Source: Paenibacillus ottowii
Lineage (GTDB): Bacteria; Bacillota; Bacilli; Paenibacillales; Paenibacillaceae
Assembly (NCBI RefSeq): GCF_006874425.1
Contig: NZ_VIJZ01000005.1
Span: 186,001-250,000 of the forward strand
DNA: 64,000 nucleotides
Direction of reading: 5' to 3'
In this document: positions 8,263 through 18,250 of the stretch, in pieces
How the letters are laid out: each line of letters opens with the position of its first letter
Position numbering within the stretch: position 1 is the stretch's first letter
Notes under the pieces: generated by a model
Told to the model about the DNA's origin: nothing
What the model saw: the letters and a program-made list of their open reading frames with translations, nothing else
Databases searched by the model: none
Translations under genes and position numbers: made by a program

Positions 8263-11200
8263 CTAGCGGATTGTGATGGTATGCACTGCCTTACCGCTTG
8301 CGCCGTCATTATCCGTCACCGTAAGCTCCACGGTATACGTTCCGGCTGTGGTGAATTTATGCTTCACCTTCGAACCAACCCCTGTATCGCCATCGCCAAA
8401 ATCCCAACTGTAACTGACGATTTCACCATCTGCAGCACGGGAAGCTTTGGCGTTAAATTGTACATTTTTGTTTTTCTTGGCTGAATCATTCGCCTGAATA
8501 ATAGCTACCGGCTTTTCATTCGATGTAGGTGGATTCGGATCAGGGCCCTCTCCTCCGCCAGGGGTTACATACAATCTTCCAGGCGCCTCCGTCTCCACTT
8601 CATTCCCCGCTGCATCCCTTGCCCGGATCACGATGACTCCGCCTTCCAGGTTCAGAGAAGATGAAGTGAGATACGTACCTTCATAGTGGCCTGACGAAGT
8701 TTCATTTAATGGAATTTCGTTGCGGGCCAGAGTGGATAGGTTAAAGGGCAGCTCCACATGGAAGGACGCCTCCAAGCCAGACGCACTGTCAAAAGATACT
8801 CGTACCGGCTGCCCTGGTATGATACGTACATCCTCGGCAGGATTAATATTTTCAAGCTTCGGCAGCGCTGTATCGACATACACCGAGCGTGTAACAGTCG
8901 TTTCATTTTCGGCAAGATCTTTGGCCGTCACTGTAATTTGATTTTCACCTTCGTTAATAAGCAACCGCTTGTTAAAGCTGCCGTCACTTCCGAATTCAGC
9001 AGGCTCGCCGTTAATCGTCAATTCGCTAAGGAACTCGTCGTACACCGTACCGGTTACACTGACGACACCCGCATTCGTACGGGCTCCTTCAGCCGGTGAA
9101 GTCAGGATCAGACCCGGTTTGGTCTGATCGAGCGTCACAACCACTGGCTCGGAACGATCTGTTACTTTACCGTATACCGCCGCTTGGACACTTAGCAGAT
9201 TAGCACCTGGCTGAAGATCAACCGCCAAACTGAACTGACGATCCTTCACTTTCGTTGTGCCGGCCAGCTCCTTGCCGTTAAAGAGCTGAATATCGGCTCC
9301 TTCAGCCGGAGAAGTCCCTGTGACGGTAATCGTATCCTCCTGTGTATACGTTGCCTTCGTAGGAGTCGTAATCGTTGGAGCATTCACCGGATATCTGACG
9401 ATCGCCCGGATCATGTAGTTCCCTTCCGCTTCGGGTGATTGACTCCATGTGCCGCTTACACCTTGCCAGCTGCGAAGCGCATTGGGACTGTTTTCATCTG
9501 TAGCAAGACCCGGTGACTGTGTGCCTACAGCAGACTGCGTATATACAATGTAGAAATCGCCTTGAACCGTCACCGGCTCTGGAAGCTGTACCGTCGTCCA
9601 CTGTGTCTCATCCCGAACGGCAGTCCCGTCGAATGGACCAGCCAATAGTCGTCCAGGTGCTCCTGCTGCACCAGAGGCGTCATAGACAGAATATTGGAAT
9701 GCCGTTCCTCCCGGATTCGGGAAGGCTGAGTTCCAGAACAGTAGCGATGCCCCTGTTACTTGTGCCACTTTGGACTCAGGTGTCATTCTCACTGCCCATG
9801 AATTACCTGCTGCGTTAAAGGCTCTGGCATTTTCCCCCGTCCCGTCATCATAGGCGATGCCTCCTTGGAAGCCGATGAAAGGCTTCAACGTGACATTCGC
9901 TTCTACACTGCTGTTGGGAGGAGCCGTAACGGAAATACTGTCACTATAATAATTTTCGGCCGCAATGGATAATGTGTATGTTCCCTCCAACACGTCCAAC
10001 GTGAATTCTCCAGCCTCATTCGTCTCTACCGGAGCAACACGTGCATCCTCCAGCACCAATACCTTCGCTTTTTGGATCGGTTCACCGGACTGCTTGTCGG
10101 TAATAACCCCGTGAATCGTACCATGAGGGACAGCTTGGAGACTAAAGTTTGCTCTGATGACTTTATTATTCTCAATCGTAACTGCTTTCGTCTGAGGCAC
10201 GTAGCCGTAGGCTTCGGCCTTTAGCGTATAGTCACCCGCTACATGAGTGAAGCTGTATTTGCCTGTGGTCGGGTCTGTTTTCACCGAACGTCCGGTTTCC
10301 AGTACTGTAACCGTAGCACTAGCTGGAAGACTATCGAGACCAACACGTCCACGCTCCATGGATGCTTCTGCCGATTTCACCTTCTCTTGGAATTCGCTCT
10401 TTTCAGTGCTTGTAATTTTGAACAATGGGAATTGTTCTTCCGCTTTTTCCGGCTTGATCTTGGACTCAGGTACGATATCCTTGGTCACGGTCGAAGCTGG
10501 AACACCCAGCACACGAAAATCGTCAATATACCAGCCATTTTTGTTCACACTGTTGTCCGATTTCAAGTGGAAGCGAACTTGAATTTCATTGCCAGTATAG
10601 CTATCCAAGTTGTAATAAACAGGGCTCCATTTTTTGCCATTGGTATTATGCGAGAATTTGCCCAGCTCACTCCATGTGTCGCCATTATTTTTGGACACTT
10701 CTACATATCCATAATCATAGCCGCCTTCAATTTCAAACCAGTGATTGAAGGTCAGTGTTGCGTTGCGTATACCATTCAAATTAATTTTTGGAGAAACCAG
10801 TGAAAAGTCGGCACCATTCTCATAGTTGCCGTCAAGATCAGTGGCCCACACATTCGGTTTGGACAATGCGCTCTCCGGTCCTACTTCCTTAGGAACGCCG
10901 CGTTCCCACTCATCCTTGGTACCGGAATGAGTCCAGCCATTGTCTGAGCTGCCGTCAAAATGATCGCTATACAGCGTATCCGGCACGTCCACTCTTAGTG
11001 AAGCCTCGTTCGACTTTGCACTTTCGTTACCGCTGTAATCCTCGGCCGACACTGCATAATGATAGGTCGCACCACTGACGGTGATTGTATCTGTGTAAGT
11101 CAGTCCAGAGGTTGTACCGATAGAAGTATAATTTTTGCCGGACTGGGTAGAACGATACACCTTATACTGCTTCACATCCTCATCAGAGGAAGCATTCCAA

Positions 11201-13776
11201 GCGAGTGTGACGTTACCTACCGTATCTGCCTCTGCCGTCAAATGACCAGGTGCAGCAGGCGCAACAGCATCTGGCTCCTGAATGGACAGGTCGTCAATGT
11301 ACCAGCCATCTTTCACGATTGTATTGTCACTAGTAAAGTTGAACAGGAGGTATACCTTTTGACCCGCAAATGCTCGCAAATCAAGATATTGTGTTTTCCA
11401 GCCGTTGCTGGTGCCAGTAAACGATAAAACCTGTTCAAACGCATTCTGATTGTTTGTGGTCGCTACATACACTTTGCCGAAATCAGAATTATTTTCAAGA
11501 TCATACCAATGCTTGAAGCTGACCAGCGCCCCCTTGGAACTCTTGGTCAGATCAATGGGAGGGGCCATAAAATAACTGTTGGTATTAGTCTGGTATTGGC
11601 CTTCGAGATTGGTCGCAATGACCTTTGTACCCGAATGTGCGCTTTTAGGGCCGCTTGTCGGGGTTCCCCATTTCCAAACACTACCTTGACCCCCGATATT
11701 GATACCGGCGATGTCTTTTTCAAAGTCTTGCGTGTAGCCTGGTGTAACACCCTTGGAGACATTCACCTTATATACTTCCGTTTCAAAACCGTTATTACCG
11801 TAATCATTTACACGGATATAGTATTCCAGACCTGCGCTATCCACCAAAAAGGTCGGAATGGACGCTTGATATGTACCGTCTTTGCTGTCTCCGGAGGTCC
11901 GCTCCAACGGAATATATACATAGTTTGACGAACCCGCTGTTTTGGCAAATGCCTCAACGGCTGTCACGCCGACATTATCTGTTACATGAGCCGTCAAAGG
12001 TATATCAAGACCATCGAATGCAGCTGCAGGCGGGGTATGCTCAAGAACAGGTGCTTCCAGATCGTCGCCGCCCGTTACGACTTTACCGGATACGGAGCCT
12101 AGACCCTGGATAACAGATCCGACTGCATCGAGTGCATTAATGACACCATGTCCATATCCATTGTTTGGCGAAGTAGGATAAGTGCTGTCCGTGCGTGGTG
12201 TAGCTGTGTTCATCAAAATTTCCTCCAGCTGGTCTACTGTAAGAGAATGATTCGCTTGCAGTAATAGAGCAGCAAGACCGGCAACATGAGGGCCCGCCAT
12301 GGAAGTACCATTATACCCGCCTTTATAGCCGCCACCGGCTACGGATGATCGGATATTTACTCCTGGCGCGGAAACTTCGGGCTTGATCTCACCATAAGGT
12401 GAGGGTCCCAGCAATGAAAAACTGCCTAGTTTGTCATTGATATCGGTTGCCCCAGTGGCAAAGGATTCCGGATAGTTGGCTGGATTGGCTACTGATCCAG
12501 GTCCACCCGGATTGGAGAGAGAGGTATTCCCTGCGGAGAATTCAGGGAAGATTTGAGCATCCCGCCATGCCTGAACTACAGGCCGGAACCATTCGTCAAG
12601 GCCCGGTCCGCCTCCCCACGAGTTGTTCACTACGTCTGGAGCAAGCTCGGGATGAAGATTACCTTGTGCGTCTTTTGGCGCAAGCAGCCATTGACCGCCG
12701 TCCAGTATAATCGCATCCGTCGTTTCCGGATTAAAAATCCGAACCGCAATCCACTTCGCACCAGGGGCAACGCCCACTCGGTTCGTTCCATTTTCCTCGG
12801 AGCCGACCATCGTGCCCATCGTATGTGTCCCATGGGAATCGTCTTCTTGGTCGACCGGAAGCGGCGCATGACTATGCGGATCGTACCAGCTCAGCTCAGG
12901 ATTCACGATATTGCCTGCCGCGTCCAGACCACGCCATTTGCGATGCAGGGCCGGATGCGTGTAGTCAACGCCTGTATCGAGATTGGCGACCACGATTCCG
13001 GTTCCGTCAATTCCCTTTTCCCACACTTGAGGTGCGTTAATATGGGATATGTTCCATTCCACCGTAGATGGGTCTACAGCGTTCTTACCTGTATTGCCAG
13101 GCAATGCCGATGTTTTGCCATCGTCCTTTTTCGGTTCTACAGCTTTCTGTGCTGTGTCAGACTTTGCTGTTCCTGCTGTTGCTGCCGTTGCTGTTTCAGC
13201 CGCTTTGGCGCCTGTGTTCTCTGACTGCTTATCAACCGTTACCTTTTGCAGATAACGTGTTTCATTTGGCAAAATTTTATCAACTTCGGGCAGCTTCGAA
13301 ATATGATCCAGCACCTCCTTGGTGCTCGTGACAGCCAAAGCATTGACTATAAAATAGCTTTTATATTCCTTTACTCCGCCGCTCTCCGATTGCTTGTCCA
13401 AATAACTTTCAAGCCCATATTGGGTTCTGGAAGCCGTTTCACGCAGAGAGCTGATTACATGGCTGCGCGCAGCCATTTTGGCAGCGGAAGGTGTTATTTT
13501 CTCAAGTGAGGCCTTTTGGAGAGCATTTTTGGAAACCTTATTGGTATCAACCTGTTCTTTTAATTTGACCAAATAAGTAACATAGTTGTTCTCCTCAAAC
13601 TGTTGGGTCAGTTTCGGGGACACCTTCGCGGTCGTGACCTTGTGTGAGGCTGATTTCAGCTCCAGCTTGGAGCCATCCGGGGTGTTATTCGCTAAAGCGG
13701 GTTGAACAAATGAAAAGGCCATAAGCAAAGAGAGTCCAATAGACAACGGTTTCTTGAAACGTCTAGGTTTAATCAA
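8263..13776 (-). CDS. Secreted multidomain S8 subtilase, bacillopeptidase F-like
   Basis: This 1,837-aa secreted protease has a TTG start with AAAGGAG and GGAG upstream. Order: signal peptide 1-29 (ends QPALA), I9-type propeptide about 60-180, subtilisin domain about 235-560 with catalytic Asp in DTGVDYTHP (near 265), His in SHGTHTMG (near 316), oxyanion Asn in FSAGNT and Ser in GTSMAGPH (near 492). Then come two immune-inhibitor-A/MAM-like beta domains (about 690-850 and 950-1110, both ending GWYIDD) around a fibronectin-III domain, two carboxypeptidase-regulatory-like domains (1150-1300), Ig-like modules and a C-terminal PKD domain (1754-1837). The layout matches bacillopeptidase F-like extracellular proteases. 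No sortase or S-layer anchor is seen, so it is probably released. It is a paralogue of the next gene upstream. Confidence 0.92.
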   Translation of the reverse strand: MIKPRRFKKPLSIGLSLLMAFSFVQPALANNTPDGSKLELKSASHKVTTAKVSPKLTQQFEENNYVTYLVKLKEQVDTNKVSKNALQKASLEKITPSAAKMAARSHVISSLRETASRTQYGLESYLDKQSESGGVKEYKSYFIVNALAVTSTKEVLDHISKLPEVDKILPNETRYLQKVTVDKQSENTGAKAAETATAATAGTAKSDTAQKAVEPKKDDGKTSALPGNTGKNAVDPSTVEWNISHINAPQVWEKGIDGTGIVVANLDTGVDYTHPALHRKWRGLDAAGNIVNPELSWYDPHSHAPLPVDQEDDSHGTHTMGTMVGSEENGTNRVGVAPGAKWIAVRIFNPETTDAIILDGGQWLLAPKDAQGNLHPELAPDVVNNSWGGGPGLDEWFRPVVQAWRDAQIFPEFSAGNTSLSNPGGPGSVANPANYPESFATGATDINDKLGSFSLLGPSPYGEIKPEVSAPGVNIRSSVAGGGYKGGYNGTSMAGPHVAGLAALLLQANHSLTVDQLEEILMNTATPRTDSTYPTSPNNGYGHGVINALDAVGSVIQGLGSVSGKVVTGGDDLEAPVLEHTPPAAAFDGLDIPLTAHVTDNVGVTAVEAFAKTAGSSNYVYIPLERTSGDSKDGTYQASIPTFLVDSAGLEYYIRVNDYGNNGFETEVYKVNVSKGVTPGYTQDFEKDIAGINIGGQGSVWKWGTPTSGPKSAHSGTKVIATNLEGQYQTNTNSYFMAPPIDLTKSSKGALVSFKHWYDLENNSDFGKVYVATTNNQNAFEQVLSFTGTSNGWKTQYLDLRAFAGQKVYLLFNFTSDNTIVKDGWYIDDLSIQEPDAVAPAAPGHLTAEADTVGNVTLAWNASSDEDVKQYKVYRSTQSGKNYTSIGTTSGLTYTDTITVSGATYHYAVSAEDYSGNESAKSNEASLRVDVPDTLYSDHFDGSSDNGWTHSGTKDEWERGVPKEVGPESALSKPNVWATDLDGNYENGADFSLVSPKINLNGIRNATLTFNHWFEIEGGYDYGYVEVSKNNGDTWSELGKFSHNTNGKKWSPVYYNLDSYTGNEIQVRFHLKSDNSVNKNGWYIDDFRVLGVPASTVTKDIVPESKIKPEKAEEQFPLFKITSTEKSEFQEKVKSAEASMERGRVGLDSLPASATVTVLETGRSVKTDPTTGKYSFTHVAGDYTLKAEAYGYVPQTKAVTIENNKVIRANFSLQAVPHGTIHGVITDKQSGEPIQKAKVLVLEDARVAPVETNEAGEFTLDVLEGTYTLSIAAENYYSDSISVTAPPNSSVEANVTLKPFIGFQGGIAYDDGTGENARAFNAAGNSWAVRMTPESKVAQVTGASLLFWNSAFPNPGGTAFQYSVYDASGAAGAPGRLLAGPFDGTAVRDETQWTTVQLPEPVTVQGDFYIVYTQSAVGTQSPGLATDENSPNALRSWQGVSGTWSQSPEAEGNYMIRAIVRYPVNAPTITTPTKATYTQEDTITVTGTSPAEGADIQLFNGKELAGTTKVKDRQFSLAVDLQPGANLLSVQAAVYGKVTDRSEPVVVTLDQTKPGLILTSPAEGARTNAGVVSVTGTVYDEFLSELTINGEPAEFGSDGSFNKRLLINEGENQITVTAKDLAENETTVTRSVYVDTALPKLENINPAEDVRIIPGQPVRVSFDSASGLEASFHVELPFNLSTLARNEIPLNETSSGHYEGTYLTSSSLNLEGGVIVIRARDAAGNEVETEAPGRLYVTPGGGEGPDPNPPTSNEKPVAIIQANDSAKKNKNVQFNAKASRAADGEIVSYSWDFGDGDTGVGSKVKHKFTTAGTYTVELTVTDNDGASGKAVHTITIR

Positions 13777-13902
13777 TTACTTCTCCACTCCTTTTACTAG
13801 GTTTAATGCTTCCGAAATAACCTGTACAGAGTCAGACCTCATGCCTTGCACATCAAACACGCGGGTTGCGCAATACGATGTGTTGGCGACCACCTCCTTC
13901 AT
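13777..13902 (-). CDS. Possible 41-aa upstream ORF abutting the protease start
   Basis: An open frame from ATG 13902 ends with TAA directly touching the TTG of the protease gene. Its second half, VFDVQGM then VISEALNLVKGVEK, resembles a heavy-metal-associated domain that has lost its Cys-x-x-Cys. No ribosome site precedes the ATG; the only strong one (AAGGAGGTG) overlaps codons 2-4. It may be untranslated or a decayed remnant. Confidence 0.25.
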   Translation of the reverse strand: MKEVVANTSYCATRVFDVQGMRSDSVQVISEALNLVKGVEK

Positions 13903-14301
13903 AGATTATAGTGAAACACAAAACTATTAGGCGATTCATAGATGGAAGTACTTCATAGGTGAGTTTAAAATCCAATAGAAAAGCGATAAAACTCTAGTAG
14001 ATACCTAGGAGAAAGAGCAGGAGCGATTCGAAGAAAAAAACATGTTATATCATTACATTTTATATTAAAAATTGATATAAAATCATATATTATGGATAGT
14101 ATAAAGTTACCAAAACAGATATACAAGTCATTTTTTTGCATTTTTCTTGAAATTCTATGACTTTTATGTTCATTTATGTACGAAAACCCCTTTTAAGCCG
14201 CTACGTCATGATTGCAACACACGGTTAGCCGTTGCGTGCAATCCTTATACGAGCCACCAAAGGGATTTTCGGGGATCTTTCTTTAACCTGTCTGATTATT
14301 T
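13780..14301. other. Intergenic region between the two S8 proteases
   Basis: About 520 bases. It holds the possible upstream ORF described separately, a perfect AAGGAGGTG at 13891-13899 far from the protease start, and an AT-rich stretch at 14040-14170 that probably contains the promoter. I see no other gene. Confidence 0.6.
13891..13899 (-). promoter_or_regulatory. Distal Shine-Dalgarno-like site, protease leader 1
   Basis: AAGGAGGTG lies about 115 bases upstream of the protease TTG with no good start codon at a normal distance. The paralogue has the same feature. Confidence 0.4.
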
Positions 14302-15927
14302 TTAGTTAAGTACGGAATTCACCGCAGCAAGCGCATCGATCAGACCATTTCCATAGCCGTTGTTGGGTGAAGTCGGATACTGGCTGTCAGTCAGCGGTGT
14401 TGCGGTTTTCGAAATCACATCCTCCAGTTGATCCACCGTCAATGATGGTTTGGCCTGAAGAAGCAGCGCCACCAATCCGACTGTATGCGGACCTGCCATG
14501 GAAGTACCGTTCCATCCCCCCTCATACACTCCACCCCGTACAGAAGAACGGATGTTGACACCAGGAGCCGAAATTTCAGGCTTCACTTCGTCATAAGGAG
14601 AAGGACCGCGCAGCGAGAAGCTGGCCAGCTTGTTGTTAACGTCCGTGGCCCCTGTGGCATAAGCCTCCGGCAAATTCGCCGGATTGGCTACAGACCCGGC
14701 TCCGCCTGGATTTGACCATGTTGTGTTCCCTGCGGAGAATTCGGGGAATATCTGAGCCGCTCTCCACGCCTTGATCATTGGGCGATACCATTCGTTCAGG
14801 CCAGGTCCACCACCCCAAGAATTATTCACCACATCCGGGGCAAGTTCAGGATGCTTTTCGCCGTTTTTATCTACAGGTGCAAGAATCCACTGCCCACCAT
14901 CCAGCAAGATGGAATCTGTGGTAGATGGATTAAATACTCGCACGGCAATCCACTTGGCCCCTGGGGCAACACCGATTTGATTCGTACCGTCGCTGTCTGA
15001 GCCAACGATTGTCCCCATCGTATGTGTACCATGTCCATGGGAATCGGTTGGCAGCGCTGCGCCTCTCACCGCATCATACCAGCTCAGCTCTGGATTTACG
15101 ACTTGACCAGAAGCATTCAGCCCGCGCCATTTTCTTTTCAATGCCGGGTGAGTATACTCAACACCTGTATCCAAACTAGCAACGACAATGCCTTTGCCGT
15201 CAATACCTTTGGCCCAAACCTCTGGTGCTTTAATTTTAGAAATATTCCACTCCACACGACTTGGCGTTACCGCATCTTTATATACGGATTCTTGCACCGA
15301 TTTTTGTGCATTCTCTTCCGTCACAGCCGGGTCGACAGCAGTTTGATCTGCAACTGCTTGATCTGTTGTTGATTGCTCCCCTGCCGGCTGGGCATCCTTA
15401 TTGATTTCTACCTTTTGCAGCTCGCGCTTTTCATCCGGTAAAATTTTGTCGATCTCAGGCAGGGTGGCGAGATTATCCATGACCTCTTTGGTACTGGTTA
15501 CCGCAAATGCATTCACGATAAAGTAACTCTTATACTTTTTAACGTTTCCGTTATTGACTTCCTTCTTTAAGTATTCTTCCACGGAGGGTTGAGTTTTCTC
15601 TGCGGTATCCATGAGAGAATTAACAACCGTTTTACGTACAGAAAGCTTGGCAGCAGCGGGGGAAATCTGCTCGGCAGAAGCCTTCTGAAAAGCATGCTTA
15701 GCCACAGACTCCGTATCTACCTGATCTTTTAATTTAACTAGATAGGTGACATACTCGCTGGTACTGAATTGTTGATTCAACTTGGCTGAAACCTTGGCGG
15801 AAATCGTCGATGCCCCTGCTAAAGAAGTTGTGCTGGAATCCGCATACACCGGAGAAATCAGAGAAAAAGCAAGAATAGCGGTAAAACTGGCCGACAGCGT
15901 CTTTTTGATACGTTTCGACTTAATCAA
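14302..15927 (-). CDS. Secreted S8 subtilase, catalytic-domain-only paralogue
   Basis: This 541-aa protease starts at TTG with AAGGAG upstream. It has a signal peptide 1-29 (ends SPVYA), an I9 propeptide about 55-175 and a subtilisin domain with Asp in DTGVEYTHP (near 251), His in HGTHTMG (near 299), oxyanion Asn in FSAGNT and Ser in GTSMAGPH (near 476). It stops right after the catalytic domain (ends NSVLN), so it lacks all the accessory beta domains of the neighbouring 1,837-aa protein. The two share sequence over signal peptide, propeptide and catalytic core, which indicates tandem duplication followed by loss or gain of the C-terminal part. It acts extracellularly. Confidence 0.93.
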   Translation of the reverse strand: MIKSKRIKKTLSASFTAILAFSLISPVYADSSTTSLAGASTISAKVSAKLNQQFSTSEYVTYLVKLKDQVDTESVAKHAFQKASAEQISPAAAKLSVRKTVVNSLMDTAEKTQPSVEEYLKKEVNNGNVKKYKSYFIVNAFAVTSTKEVMDNLATLPEIDKILPDEKRELQKVEINKDAQPAGEQSTTDQAVADQTAVDPAVTEENAQKSVQESVYKDAVTPSRVEWNISKIKAPEVWAKGIDGKGIVVASLDTGVEYTHPALKRKWRGLNASGQVVNPELSWYDAVRGAALPTDSHGHGTHTMGTIVGSDSDGTNQIGVAPGAKWIAVRVFNPSTTDSILLDGGQWILAPVDKNGEKHPELAPDVVNNSWGGGPGLNEWYRPMIKAWRAAQIFPEFSAGNTTWSNPGGAGSVANPANLPEAYATGATDVNNKLASFSLRGPSPYDEVKPEISAPGVNIRSSVRGGVYEGGWNGTSMAGPHTVGLVALLLQAKPSLTVDQLEDVISKTATPLTDSQYPTSPNNGYGNGLIDALAAVNSVLN

Positions 15928-16333
15928 TACTTTTCATCTCCTTATACTTGTTTTTTGTTTCTCAATGACAGCCTTAAGGGCAGCAACGTAAAAAGCCAAC
16001 AAATAGCCTCTGGTACTCACCTCCTTTAAAAATATAGATCCCGAGGTGAAATCATAGGTCATATTCTGAGGTGAACCATCTTTGGCGCAGACCGCAAGGA
16101 AAGACATTCGATTAAGAATTGTGAACAAGTCTAGGAAAAAGCAAGTGAAAAAGCTGAAGAAAAAGGTAGGGTAAAATACTAGAAGTGATCGAGGAGGTTG
16201 ATATAACATATACTAAAATACAATTTTAAACAAAAGTATGAAACAATTGGTATCTTTTGAATCTAGTATAGTGTCATAAAAACAGATATTCAAGCTTTTT
16301 TTGAATTTTATTCCTTTTTTTCTTGAAAGAGTG
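15928..16333. other. Leader and promoter region of the 541-aa protease
   Basis: No gene is seen. AAAGGAGGTGA (16017-16027, minus strand) lies 90 bases upstream of the TTG start, and AT-rich sequence at 16200-16320 could hold the promoter. Confidence 0.5.
16017..16027 (-). promoter_or_regulatory. Distal Shine-Dalgarno-like site, protease leader 2
   Basis: AAAGGAGGTGA is a near-perfect complement of the 16S rRNA 3' end, 90 bases before the gene and not followed closely by an ATG. Confidence 0.4.
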
Positions 16334-16409
16334 AAAAACCTCTTCTATGATCCGAAACCAAATGCAACGTGAAGACTCGCATTTATTTTCGAAAATGGAA
16401 GAGGTTTTT
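16334..16409. terminator. Long bidirectional terminator hairpin
   Basis: AAAAACCTCTTC pairs with GAAGAGGTTTTT; an inner AAATGC/GCATTT stem lies within the loop. On the minus strand it ends the arsR-sulP transcript. Confidence 0.7.
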
Positions 16410-16438
16410 AGCCAATCAGCAACAATTGTAGAAGAACG

Positions 16439-18250
16439 CTATCTGCCGCTATTTACAGGTATGGGAACCGAAACGGCTCCTTCTGGAAAGGAAGATTTGG
16501 TTTCCTGGGTTCTGCGGCACAGGCCCGTACATTCTCGAAAAGCCATTTGCCTGCACCCCCTGCACCGATCCTGATTTACTATTGCAAGAGCTGCCGTCAG
16601 AGCCTCCCCTGTATGTTCAAAAAAATGATTTTGCCCGATCATGTCGTAGCATCCGGTTTTCTGTAGTAGTTCTAGCGGTTGAGGCTGGAGTCCGGACACA
16701 AGCACAGTCCCACCAGACTTGCGGTATTTTTGTATTAATGCAGTAAAGTTAGCTTCTCCCGTCATATCCATAAAAGGGACCTTTCCCATTCGCAACAACA
16801 AAATCCCCTGCTGGTGGCCAGTCTGTCCCCCTACCCCCGAGTTTTCCAACGCCGAGGCTGCACCGAAAAATAGGGGACCTTCCACATTGTAAATAGCCAC
16901 CTGCGGGCAATCGTGCTGCTCTGTAACCATATGTGCACCTACTTTTTCATGCTTCACAGAAGGGTCGGGAAGCACCTTATCGACCGAAAGTGTACTGCTC
17001 ATACGTTTGACAAACAATACAACTGCCAAGATCAGACCTACCTCCACAGCCGTTGTCAGTGTCGTAAAAACCGTCAGCAAAAAGGTGACGACCAGCACAA
17101 TTGAGTCCGCTGTCCGTGTTTTGAGAATGTGCGCAAAATGCTTGCGTTCACTCATATTCCAGGCGACTACCATCAACACGGGTGCCATACTGGCCAATGG
17201 AATATTAGATGCATAAGGCGCAAAAAGCATCAGAATGAGGAGCACAACGACCCCATGCACAATGCCTGACATAGGAGAAACTGCGTTGTTGCGGATATTG
17301 GTTGCCGTACGAGCAATCGCCCCTGTCGCAGGAATGCCGCCAAATAGTGGTGTCAGCAAATTGGCAATCCCTTGTCCAACCAGTTCGCGATTGCTGTTAT
17401 GGCGGGTACCCGTCATCCCGTCAGCTACCACCGCTGAAAGCAGCGATTCAATAGCCCCCAGCATCGCTATAACCAGTGCTGGCGGCAACAGCTTCACGAT
17501 TAATTCCCACGTTATCGCAGGAATATGCAGCTCAGGCAAAGATGCCGGAATTGCGCCATAAGCAGAGCCAATCGTAGCCACCTGCCCTGGAAAAAACAAG
17601 GCTGCCACCAGCGTTGACAAGAGTAGGCCGACCAGCGAGCCAGGTATCTTGGGCCATTTTTTAGGCACCACAATAAGCCCAGCAAGACAGATGCAAGCTG
17701 TCAGGATGCTGTACACATTGAGTGAAGGAAGCCGATGGATGATCTCTGCCATCGAAGGCAGAAAGGTTTCATGTCGCTCTACCCCGCGCAAGCCGAGAAA
17801 GTTAGCAATTTGACCACTGAAGATCGTCACGGCAATCCCGGCCGTAAAGCCAATGGTTACAGGCTTGGGAATAAATTTGATCAATGCCCCCAACCTTAGA
17901 ACACCCATTAAAATGAGTATAATACCTGCCATAAAACCAGCTATCAGTAAATTCTCATAGCCGTACTGCATGACTATAGCGAGCAAAATCGGAATAAACG
18001 CGCCTGTAGGGCCTCCGATCTGAAATTTAGACCCCCCCAGCAGTGAAATCAAAATTCCCGCTATGATGGTTGTGTACAGACCATATTCCGGCTTTACCCC
18101 CGATGCAATGGCGAACGCCATACCGAGCGGGATCGCCACAATTGCTACGATGCTTCCAGAAATTAAATCCTTTCGTAAAGCCCCTGCGTTATAGCCTTCA
18201 AACCTTCCTCTCCACTTCATCCCTGTAACCCTTCTTTTCTGTAGTAGCAT
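16439..18250 (-). CDS. SulP family anion permease with STAS domain
   Basis: This 603-aa inner-membrane transporter has about 10-12 membrane segments (residues 25-400) including the SulP region PEYGLYTTIIAG, and a cytoplasmic STAS domain at about 435-550. SulP proteins carry sulfate, bicarbonate or related anions; the substrate cannot be read from sequence. An unusual Cys-containing tail (CRGC then CTGLC) follows the STAS domain. The ATG at 18250 overlaps the arsR stop (TAATG); an alternative ATG at 18220 has GAAGGG at a better distance. It forms an operon with the ArsR regulator, which suggests the permease is induced when the regulator is released. Confidence 0.9.
   Translation of the reverse strand: MLLQKRRVTGMKWRGRFEGYNAGALRKDLISGSIVAIVAIPLGMAFAIASGVKPEYGLYTTIIAGILISLLGGSKFQIGGPTGAFIPILLAIVMQYGYENLLIAGFMAGIILILMGVLRLGALIKFIPKPVTIGFTAGIAVTIFSGQIANFLGLRGVERHETFLPSMAEIIHRLPSLNVYSILTACICLAGLIVVPKKWPKIPGSLVGLLLSTLVAALFFPGQVATIGSAYGAIPASLPELHIPAITWELIVKLLPPALVIAMLGAIESLLSAVVADGMTGTRHNSNRELVGQGIANLLTPLFGGIPATGAIARTATNIRNNAVSPMSGIVHGVVVLLILMLFAPYASNIPLASMAPVLMVVAWNMSERKHFAHILKTRTADSIVLVVTFLLTVFTTLTTAVEVGLILAVVLFVKRMSSTLSVDKVLPDPSVKHEKVGAHMVTEQHDCPQVAIYNVEGPLFFGAASALENSGVGGQTGHQQGILLLRMGKVPFMDMTGEANFTALIQKYRKSGGTVLVSGLQPQPLELLQKTGCYDMIGQNHFFEHTGEALTAALAIVNQDRCRGCRQMAFRECTGLCRRTQETKSSFPEGAVSVPIPVNSGR

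Noticed and set aside
12447-13331. Plus-strand frames inside the protease gene
   Set aside because: They lie antisense to a well-supported subtilase catalytic domain and have no ribosome sites or family resemblance.
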